NCBI GenBank assembly: GCA_020025795.1
Contig: JAHHRK010000002.1
Location: 1-36,271, forward strand
Reading direction: 5' to 3'
DNA: 36,271 nucleotides
Source of the DNA: Faecalibacterium sp.
GTDB taxonomy: Bacteria; Bacillota; Clostridia; Oscillospirales; Ruminococcaceae
Part shown: positions 22,813 through 29,027 of the stretch, piece after piece
How the letters are laid out: the number at the start of each line of letters is the position of its first letter
How positions within the stretch are numbered: position 1 is the first letter of the stretch
Program-made: the position numbers and the translations under genes
Notes under the pieces: model-generated
Database searches by the model: none
What the model was told of the DNA's origin: nothing
The model's input: the letters and a program-made list of their open reading frames with translations, nothing else

Positions 22813-23514
22813 ATGGATAAAGCGCAAAAAGCTAAGAGTTTTATCCTTTACGGCGACAACCAAGCTCAATTTGAACTGTTGAGCGACGCCGATGCCGGGA
22901 TTCTTATTAAAGCAGTTTTTGAATATGTAAACACAGGGACAGTGCGAGATCTTCCGCCTGTCCTCCAGATGGCATTTTCATTCATTCGCTCTGGACTGGA
23001 CCGCAATGCTACCAAGTATGCAGATATTTGTGAACGCCGTAGCGAGTATGGCCGCCGTGGCGGTCTAGCAAAAGCTAACAAAAGCCAGCAAGAGCTAGCA
23101 AATGCTGCCTATAGTGATAATGATAATAAAACTGAAAGTGAAAATGAGAGTAAGAATGAGAGTGAAAGTGAGAGTGAGAGTGATATAAATAACTCCCCCA
23201 AAGCCCCCTCTAAGGGGGCAAAGAAAGATTGGCCCGGTTTTGATTCTTTCTATGCTGCATATCCCAGACATACGGGAAAGGCTGCTGCACTGAAGGCATG
23301 GAATAAGCTCGAGCCGGATCAGGCACTACAGCATCAAATGCTGGAAGCCCTGAAAAAACAAAAACGTCTGCCGCAGTGGGCAGACGATAACGGGAGATTT
23401 ATCCCACACCCGGCAACCTGGCTTAACGGCCACCGCTGGGAAGATGAAATGGAGGTGAAAAAGATTGAAGATGAATCAATCGGGCAGTACGCCCATCTCG
23501 GAATCACAGTTTGA
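22813..23514 (+). CDS. DUF6291-type replication accessory protein
   Basis: The 233-residue protein begins with a DUF6291-like domain (FILYGDNQAQFELLSDADAG, then LDRNATKYADICERRSEYG), common upstream of DnaC-like genes in Clostridia phages and elements. An acidic Ser/Glu/Asn linker at about 104-128 is encoded by hexanucleotide repeats, and the C-terminal part (PGFDSFYAAYPRHTGK, PATWLNGHRWEDE) matches the replisome-organiser tail of phage replication proteins. It overlaps the following gene by 50 bp. Role: probably origin recognition or helicase loading for element replication. Confidence 0.72.
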   Translation: MDKAQKAKSFILYGDNQAQFELLSDADAGILIKAVFEYVNTGTVRDLPPVLQMAFSFIRSGLDRNATKYADICERRSEYGRRGGLAKANKSQQELANAAYSDNDNKTESENESKNESESESESDINNSPKAPSKGAKKDWPGFDSFYAAYPRHTGKAAALKAWNKLEPDQALQHQMLEALKKQKRLPQWADDNGRFIPHPATWLNGHRWEDEMEVKKIEDESIGQYAHLGITV

Positions 23515-24256
23515 GGCATGGAACAAGGACAAGACCCGGCGGATTAACCAGCACGACAGCAAACGGTACCCCAGCAGCAAGCCGTGCCCTTACTGTAATG
23601 GCAGCGGGTGGCGCTATGTGGATTGGGACGCTGGAAGGATGGAGCCTTGCTCGTGCCGGGAGGGTATCCGAATTGCCGGCAACCAGAAACAGGCCGGCCG
23701 CAGCGCATCGATTGCCAGCTATACGCTGAGCGATTACCAGGCAGAACAAGAATGGCAGGAAAAGTTGCTTCGGGCAGCATGTGCCTATGCCAGGAGCCCG
23801 AAAGGCTTTTTATATCTGGGCGGCCAGCCGGGAGCGGGCAAGACGCACCTTGCCGCCGGCGTGTTTAACCACCTTTTGAAAAATGGTGTTGTTGGGATCT
23901 ATCGTGATTGGAGCACGCTTACGGCAGAACTTAAGGCGGTTCAGAACACAACAGACTACATCCGGCTCATGGACAACCTGAAAGGCTGCGCAGTGCTGTT
24001 TCTGGATGATTTCCTGCATGCGCCTAAGAAGCAGCCTACCAGCGGAGATTTAAAGCTTGCCTTTGAGATCATCAATGCCAGGTATGAGGATGGCAAAAAG
24101 CCGACAATCATTACCAGCAACCTAATCCCGGATGATATTGACAAGTTTGATGAATCTCTTTCCGGCAAGATTGCAGAATCCGCCGGGGAGTATCTGCTGA
24201 GCATCGCAAGAGATCCCAACAAGAATTACCGCAATAGAAAGGCAGTACATGTGTAA
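23465..24256 (+). CDS. DnaC/IstB-like helicase-loader ATPase
   Basis: The 263-residue AAA+ protein has an N-terminal Cys cluster (CPYCNGSGW and CSC) likely binding zinc, Walker A GGQPGAGKTH, Walker B AVLFLDDFLH, and sensor region PTIITSNL. It matches phage DnaC-type loaders that deliver the host replicative helicase. GGAGGTG ends 7 nt before the TTG at 23465; an ATG at 23471 is the alternative. It overlaps the DUF6291 gene, indicating coupled translation. Confidence 0.85.
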   Translation: MKMNQSGSTPISESQFEAWNKDKTRRINQHDSKRYPSSKPCPYCNGSGWRYVDWDAGRMEPCSCREGIRIAGNQKQAGRSASIASYTLSDYQAEQEWQEKLLRAACAYARSPKGFLYLGGQPGAGKTHLAAGVFNHLLKNGVVGIYRDWSTLTAELKAVQNTTDYIRLMDNLKGCAVLFLDDFLHAPKKQPTSGDLKLAFEIINARYEDGKKPTIITSNLIPDDIDKFDESLSGKIAESAGEYLLSIARDPNKNYRNRKAVHV

Positions 24257-24387
24257 ACAAAAAAGGCCGCTCAGGATGCAGCAACATCCCAAACGGCCAG
24301 AGATGAATAGATTGAAGCCCTATTCGTCTCCTATGGTATCAAAAGCCCGAGAAAAAAGCAATGAAACAATAGGAGGAAAAAACTACT

Positions 24388-24762
24388 ATGACTAGCATTG
24401 AAAAGTTAACCATCAGCGCCTATGAGGTGCAATTCATCGACTACCGTGAGCCGGAACCCCGCAAGATCCATACTGAAACCGCCGTATTCAATGCCAAGAC
24501 GCTGGCAGCCCTGGATGCTATGGGCATTAACCGCGCCTACTTCATCGAGGAGCAGTACCGCCGGGAGGGCTTCAAGATTTTTTCCGTCAAAAAAGCTGGA
24601 TCTCATACGGCAAGCATTGACCTTGCGGAATTGTACCGGGACGCAGCTGCAGACGACCAAGCAAAGGCATTAGCCCGGCGGGCAGAAAAGATGAAGGCGC
24701 GGCTTGCTGCGCAGCGTGAGCAGGCCGGCACTGCCGAAGAAGCAACGGAGGTGCTGGCATGA
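24388..24762 (+). CDS. Hypothetical element protein
   Basis: A 124-residue protein with an unrecognised N-terminal part (about 1-85) and a Lys/Arg/Ala-rich helical C-terminus. AGGAGG precedes the ATG. Its stop overlaps the ATG of the next gene (ATGA), so the two are translated together. The 131-bp gap before it contains a hairpin AGATGAATAG/CTATTCGTCT near 24301-24330 without a T-run. Confidence 0.65.
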   Translation: MTSIEKLTISAYEVQFIDYREPEPRKIHTETAVFNAKTLAALDAMGINRAYFIEEQYRREGFKIFSVKKAGSHTASIDLAELYRDAAADDQAKALARRAEKMKARLAAQREQAGTAEEATEVLA

Positions 24763-25070
24763 GCGAAGCAAGAGCAATCGAGCTTCTCCGTGATGCTGTA
24801 ATGTCTCCGGAGCGCTTTGACGAGTTTATCAGCGTGGCAGCACAGCTTTTCAGTGATGAAAAGGCAAAGCGATTTATTGAAGCGGCACATACCCAAAAGG
24901 GCGCAGAGCTGACGCCGGAAGAAATCAAAAGCGCCCGTATGGCTTATACTTATGGCTTCCGCATGGCCACACTTGTTTCCACTAGAACCATGCAGGAAAT
25001 CCTTGAGGGTGCGGAGACTGACGAACAATTGAAGGAGGACGCTGCATTATGCCGGCATACGGAATGTTGA
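24759..25070 (+). CDS. Hypothetical element protein
   Basis: A 103-residue, acidic, all-helical-looking protein with no recognised domain. It starts at the ATGA overlap with the preceding gene and overlaps the next gene by 22 bp. The tight packing supports reality, but function is unknown. Confidence 0.6.
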   Translation: MSEARAIELLRDAVMSPERFDEFISVAAQLFSDEKAKRFIEAAHTQKGAELTPEEIKSARMAYTYGFRMATLVSTRTMQEILEGAETDEQLKEDAALCRHTEC

Positions 25071-25297
25071 TTGAAAAAGTTACCCCGGAGGATGCCGTTG
25101 AACTCTCAAAGTATATGCGAGTTGACGTACTGAATGAGGCGTATCTCATTCACCGAGCTTTTCTTTCGAGTCAGTGGAGAAAATCTTGTGGGATGGAGCT
25201 GCAGGATGAATTCTTGCTTGATATAGGTACAATTTACAACGCAGGACGTATCCAGGGAATTCGTGAAGAGAGGGAGAGACGTAAGCAGCATACATAA
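25049..25297 (+). CDS. Hypothetical element protein
   Basis: An 82-residue protein with no recognised motif; the end (GIREERERRKQHT) is strongly charged. AAGGAGG lies before the ATG inside the previous gene. It is the last gene of the early rightward operon and is followed at once by a terminator. Confidence 0.6.
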   Translation: MPAYGMLIEKVTPEDAVELSKYMRVDVLNEAYLIHRAFLSSQWRKSCGMELQDEFLLDIGTIYNAGRIQGIREERERRKQHT

Positions 25298-25300
25298 GCT

Positions 25301-25341
25301 AAAGCCAGGATCTAGGCAACCGCCGGGATCCTGGCTTTTAT
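25301..25341 (+). terminator. Terminator of the replication operon
   Basis: AAGCCAGGATC (25302-25312) pairs with GATCCTGGCTT (25327-25337), followed by TTATT. Confidence 0.8.
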
Positions 25342-25384
25342 TAGATAATTCAGGAAAAAGAGGGGGAGGAACACGCTCACGAAA

Positions 25385-25540
25385 GACAAAGTGCTGTCAC
25401 TTTGTCATGCTTGCTAGGAGTTTGCAGCGGGCAAAAAGCCCGGCGGAAATCTCCCGCCGGGTAGGTACCGCATTTGTGCCAGCGTATGACGCGTGGATAA
25501 GGCACCGGCAAGCATGGTATTTGCCTATCCAAAGCCATTG
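25385..25540. repeat. Intergenic palindromes between replication genes and KAP gene
   Basis: The 25342-25634 stretch has no credible gene. It holds GACAAAGTG/CACTTTGTC (25385-25406), CCCGGCGG/CCGCCGGG (25439-25461) and a longer imperfect pair GGATAAGGC/GCCTATCC near 25496-25532. It could be an origin, a transfer or packaging site, or decayed sequence; the sequence alone does not decide. Confidence 0.45.
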
Positions 25541-25634
25541 GCCAAGGAGCGCCTTAAATCCTTGAAGCGAGAGCGAAGCTAGAGAAAAAGTAGGAAAAAC
25601 TCGGAAAATAAATAACGGGCGATACCGAATTTTA

Positions 25635-27092
25635 TCACTTGATGATCTGCAGCAGCTCTCGTACTTTTTTGAAATCTTCTACATTTTTCTCGTATATGCA
25701 TTTGCGATTATCAGAGCCACAGAAAACATATCTATATGTGCCATCTACCATTTGTCCTTGATACCAAATGAGTAATTCTGGAATGTCAGTGGGAGAGGAA
25801 AAACAGATTTCCCTTGGGTTAAAAGTATAGTTGTCTACATAAAATTTCGTGATCACCCATTTGCTTTTTATGTAAGCAGCAAAGGTTTTTGCCTCAGGCG
25901 AGATTTGATGAAAAACTAGAGCTGTTTGATTTTCTTTTAATATAAATTCGGCAGAAGCGCAGTTAGTATAATGTCCGGTCAGAACTAATAGCATTAGCTC
26001 AAAACACATGAAGGAATAGTCTTTTTTATCATCCGGGAATAGCAAGCGATGTATTGTGGTTATGCGATCCATTAAGTGCTCTTGAGTACGCATATCAATG
26101 TCCGCAAACAATGCAGATAGAAATTCTTCAAATGAGAAATTAGTTGTTATAGCATCTTTATCAAACATGGAAAAATATTCAGGATATTTTTCCATGAAAT
26201 TTCCGTTGATTGTTCCGGTATTCAAAGTTAATTCGAAATCAATGAACTTTTTCAAATATGATTTTGTGGATTCCTTATCGCCAAACACTTGCGTGACAGT
26301 ATGCTCCAATTGGCTTTTGTCGATAGCAAGTATTACACAACAATTTTCTATATCTGAGAACATATGATGAAGACGCTCTAAAACTTTAATTGCATAATTG
26401 GGTTGGCATCGATCCAGTTCATCAACGATAACAACAAGAGACTGACGTTGTGCAAGTTTACGTAGTTCTTCTCTTGCGTTTTTTAGAGTCTTGTTGAAGG
26501 AAAAATAGTCATCGTATGAATGCTCTTGATTTTCAGAGGATACATACTTATCGAAAGAGGCTTTGCTGTCTTTTAGGCATGAGAAAAGTTTGGTCACCTT
26601 GATAGCAAGCTTATTCTTGGGGATTTTAGATATGGATGGAAGAAACCCGAGTACACCGGTACCGAGATTGTTCTTGCATATTTCAGATGCTATTTTTAGC
26701 AATGTGGGTTTGCAGAAGGCAAATGTCTTGTTTAAATTTTCCCGGACTGCAGGTGGTAGTACATGATTTTCAGCATCTATGCTATCAAGCATAGATGCTA
26801 CAATAGCAACTAATGGTTCTTCGTAGTAGTCATATTGCCAGCAATTATAATGAAAAACTAAAAATTTAGTGCCGGCCGCCTGCTGCAACAAATCATTTTC
26901 AAGCATATTGAGTACAAAGGTTTTGCCAGTTCCCCACTTACCATCTAAAGCAAAGGTGGATGACTCCTTATTGTCAGAAATCAGAGTCAATAGGCTTACC
27001 ATCTGGTCAACGATTTCCTGGCGATCTAGTAGATCAATTTGCTGCGGTTGGAAATCTGATGGCACGGTACAAACCATAGAATCATTATCCAT
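25635..27092 (-). CDS. KAP family P-loop NTPase
   Basis: The 485-residue protein has Walker A GKWGTGKTF (about 51-59) and Walker B with LVVIVDELDRCQP (219-231), the hallmark DELDRC of KAP NTPases, followed by an AAA-like region (CCVILAIDKSQLEHTV). KAP proteins are STAND-related ATPases; several act in phage defence. Typical KAP membrane insertions between the Walker motifs are not obvious; only a weak hydrophobic patch near 141-155 is seen. The C-terminal ~150 residues are unrecognised and could hold an effector. The start codon overlaps the stop of the upstream HTH gene (TAATG). The gene is AT-richer than its neighbours, suggesting separate acquisition. Confidence 0.88.
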   Translation of the reverse strand: MDNDSMVCTVPSDFQPQQIDLLDRQEIVDQMVSLLTLISDNKESSTFALDGKWGTGKTFVLNMLENDLLQQAAGTKFLVFHYNCWQYDYYEEPLVAIVASMLDSIDAENHVLPPAVRENLNKTFAFCKPTLLKIASEICKNNLGTGVLGFLPSISKIPKNKLAIKVTKLFSCLKDSKASFDKYVSSENQEHSYDDYFSFNKTLKNAREELRKLAQRQSLVVIVDELDRCQPNYAIKVLERLHHMFSDIENCCVILAIDKSQLEHTVTQVFGDKESTKSYLKKFIDFELTLNTGTINGNFMEKYPEYFSMFDKDAITTNFSFEEFLSALFADIDMRTQEHLMDRITTIHRLLFPDDKKDYSFMCFELMLLVLTGHYTNCASAEFILKENQTALVFHQISPEAKTFAAYIKSKWVITKFYVDNYTFNPREICFSSPTDIPELLIWYQGQMVDGTYRYVFCGSDNRKCIYEKNVEDFKKVRELLQIIK

Positions 27093-27316
27093 TATTGTTC
27101 TCCTTCAGAATCCGCCGGGACGTATTCGATCAGATCACCAGGTTGACACTCGAGTAGCTTACAAAGTCGTTCCATGTTCAGCCAGGACACCAGCTCACCG
27201 GCACGCAGCTGCTGGAGCGTGGCTTGTCCCATGATTTTGTTTTGTCTAATCCAGTTTGTGTTATAGCCCTTTTGCTTTAGAGCGTCCAGAACATCAATTT
27301 TATATCGGATTGCCAT
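27092..27316 (-). CDS. XRE-type HTH regulator of the KAP cassette
   Basis: A 74-residue helix-turn-helix protein (NTNWIRQNKIMGQATLQQLR, LNMERLCKLLECQPGDLIEY), close to the HTH_26/Cro type. GGAGG precedes the ATG. It is translationally coupled to the KAP NTPase (TAATG) and lies beside a set of CAAGTG operators, so it most likely represses its own operon and the divergent one. Confidence 0.85.
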   Translation of the reverse strand: MAIRYKIDVLDALKQKGYNTNWIRQNKIMGQATLQQLRAGELVSWLNMERLCKLLECQPGDLIEYVPADSEGEQ

Positions 27317-27347
27317 AAATCAAATCCTCCTTTTACACTTATAGACT

Positions 27348-27447
27348 ATCATAGAATTACACTAAAAACAAGTGCAAAAACGGCGTAAAATACACTTGTT
27401 TCTTGTGCAATATATCAATTGATTGCACTTGATACAAGTGCTATACT
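27348..27447. promoter_or_regulatory. Divergent promoters and operators of the HTH-KAP cassette
   Basis: Leftward: TTGCAC (27372-27377 reverse), 18-nt spacer, TATGAT (27348-27353). Rightward: TTGATT (27419-27424), exactly 17-nt spacer, TATACT (27442-27447). The rightward spacer is itself the palindrome GCACTTG-ATA-CAAGTGC (27425-27441). Half-sites ACAAGTGC (27368-27375), CACTTGT (27393-27399) and TTGTGCAA (27403-27410) lie between, the first overlapping the leftward -35. A dimer of the HTH protein would block both promoters. Confidence 0.75.
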
Positions 27448-27482
27448 ATAGATACAGCAAGGGAGCCGGAAAGGAGACCGGC

Positions 27483-27590
27483 ATGAATAAAGAGTTTTTC
27501 CAGATCCCGAAGGTACTCCGTCAGGCAATCTGGAACGCGCTACTTGAAGACTATAACAAAAGAAAAGCGGCCAGCTGCTCGAACAGCTGA
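27483..27590 (+). CDS. Small protein divergent from the KAP cassette
   Basis: A 35-codon ORF (MNKEFFQIPKVLRQAIWNAL and so on) with AAAGGAG 7 nt before the ATG and a strong promoter upstream. Its 3' part encodes a GC-rich hairpin (GCGG/CAGCTG arms, 27569-27594). The product is unrecognised. Promoter and ribosome site support translation. Confidence 0.5.
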   Translation: MNKEFFQIPKVLRQAIWNALLEDYNKRKAASCSNS

Positions 27591-27692
27591 CCGCGATGCA
27601 CAAAGATAACCACTAACCGCTAGATTATAGGCTTCCTTGCTGCTCTATTTTAACATATCGCCCCGCCGGGGTCAATGAAAAGGAGCATAACA

Positions 27693-27968
27693 ATGAGTAT
27701 GAATGATTTGTTGAATCTGGTTGAACAGTACAAAGAAGCACAGCAGTTGATTGAGGCTGCACAGAATGAAATGGAAGCCCTGAAGGAGCAAATCAAAGCA
27801 GAAATGGCTGCCAGAGGTGAAACGCACATAAACGTAGGAACTCACAAAGTTAGCTACACAACGGTAACAAGCAGCCGCCTGGACAGCAGAGCACTCAAAG
27901 CGGCCAATCCTGAATTAGCTGCACAGTACACGAAGACAGTTACAAGCACGCGGTTCTGCGTGGCATAA
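27693..27968 (+). CDS. Hypothetical phage-type small protein
   Basis: This 91-residue protein has an N-terminal coiled coil (EAQQLIEAAQNEMEALKEQI) and a C-terminal beta-like part ending VTSTRFCVA, a pattern I recall from many Clostridia phage and element proteins without a known function. AAGGAG lies 8 nt before the ATG at 27693; an in-frame ATG at 27675 is upstream of that site. Confidence 0.65.
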   Translation: MSMNDLLNLVEQYKEAQQLIEAAQNEMEALKEQIKAEMAARGETHINVGTHKVSYTTVTSSRLDSRALKAANPELAAQYTKTVTSTRFCVA

Positions 27969-27969
27969 A

Positions 27970-28020
27970 TAGATCCTCCGGCGGATAACTGAACAGACGG
28001 CCCGCCGGGGGATTCCTTTT
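27970..28020 (+). terminator. Probable terminator
   Basis: A GC-rich stem (ATCC-CCGGCGG against CCGCCGG-GGAT, with bulges) is followed by CCTTTTTC. It lies directly after the preceding stop. Confidence 0.5.
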
Positions 28021-28024
28021 TCTC

Positions 28025-28054
28025 TTGATATTTACTTTAGGTATATTTTATAAT
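28025..28054 (+). promoter_or_regulatory. Promoter of the sigma-like gene
   Basis: TTGATA (28025-28030), 18-nt spacer, TATAAT (28049-28054), about 45 bp upstream of the GTG start. Confidence 0.7.
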
Positions 28055-28098
28055 AGTTATAACAAAATGTGCAATGGCAATTAGAAGGAGGGGGTTCT

Positions 28099-28938
28099 GT
28101 GATTGGTACAAACGGAGAACGGCAGGAGCTGAATGCGGCACTTGTTTCTATGGCTAAGGCTGGGAATAGTTTTGCCCTTAACCAGCTTTGGGAGCTCAAT
28201 CGGGGCTTTATTCGGTCGCAGCTTTGGAAGCTGTGCGGATCCAAAGAAGGATACCTGCAACAGCATGGACTTACGATGGATGATTTAGAAAACGAGATGT
28301 ATTTTGCTGTTATTACCACCGTTGAAAAGTACGATCCAGAGAGGGGGAGCTTCGCAGAGTGTTTGAAGTGGTACATACAGAGCCGCTTGTCAAAAGTTCT
28401 CAGAGGCGAGCACTGCCGTCTGGTAACAACGGAAGATGGCCGCCGGGTTCAGGTGAGTGCAAATCCGCTGGATGCTGCAGCGGCTCTGGATGAGCCTGCG
28501 CCGGGCAGTGAAGATGAAAGCACAACAAGACTTGATTTGCTTGCTGATCCGGACGGAGAAGACGCCTTTCGAGATGTGGAGGAATCTGCAGCAACAGAGT
28601 TTTTGTGCAGCACGGTGCAGGCGGCGGTTGCTGATCTGCCGGATCGACAGCGACATGTTGTCTATATGCACAGGCTTTCAGAGCCCTGCAAGAGCATTTC
28701 TTCCATAGCCGATGAAATGGGTATATCTTGCAGTCGAGTACAACAGATTGAAAGAGCCTCTTTCAAAACGCTGCTTAGAGATCCCAGAATCCGTAAGTTA
28801 CACGATGAGGTGATCGGCACCAGAGCTTACCAGCATACTGGCTTTAGTTCCTGGAAGAATGGCGGCGGCAGTGTAGAAGAATGGATGATAGAGCTTTTGG
28901 AGAGGAAAGCAGAGAGGGTAGCGGCGCTTGCAATGTGA
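28099..28938 (+). CDS. Sigma-70 family RNA polymerase sigma-like factor
   Basis: The 279-residue protein has a region-2-like segment (ENEMYFAVITTVEKYDPERG, then KWYIQSRLSKVLRGE), an acidic middle, and a region-4 helix-turn-helix (LPDRQRHVVYMHRL, ISSIADEMGISCSRVQQIER). AAGGAGGGG lies before the GTG at 28099; the ATG at 28069 leaves that site inside the gene. It has its own promoter and is the last gene before attR. It may direct transcription of element genes or of a helper phage's late genes; that target is unknown. Confidence 0.8.
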   Translation: MIGTNGERQELNAALVSMAKAGNSFALNQLWELNRGFIRSQLWKLCGSKEGYLQQHGLTMDDLENEMYFAVITTVEKYDPERGSFAECLKWYIQSRLSKVLRGEHCRLVTTEDGRRVQVSANPLDAAAALDEPAPGSEDESTTRLDLLADPDGEDAFRDVEESAATEFLCSTVQAAVADLPDRQRHVVYMHRLSEPCKSISSIADEMGISCSRVQQIERASFKTLLRDPRIRKLHDEVIGTRAYQHTGFSSWKNGGGSVEEWMIELLERKAERVAALAM

Positions 28939-28960
28939 ATCATGGTGTGATAATGGACTT

Positions 28961-28984
28961 TGTACACACACTTATACACACACA
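28961..28984 (+). repeat. Integrase arm-type site, right end
   Basis: GTACACACACTTATACACAC closely matches the site at 19628-19650 and lies about 115 bp inside attR in the same orientation. Confidence 0.65.
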
Positions 28985-29027
28985 TGGATTCATTCTTTTG
29001 CGGATTGCATGGGCGCAAAACAAATAA

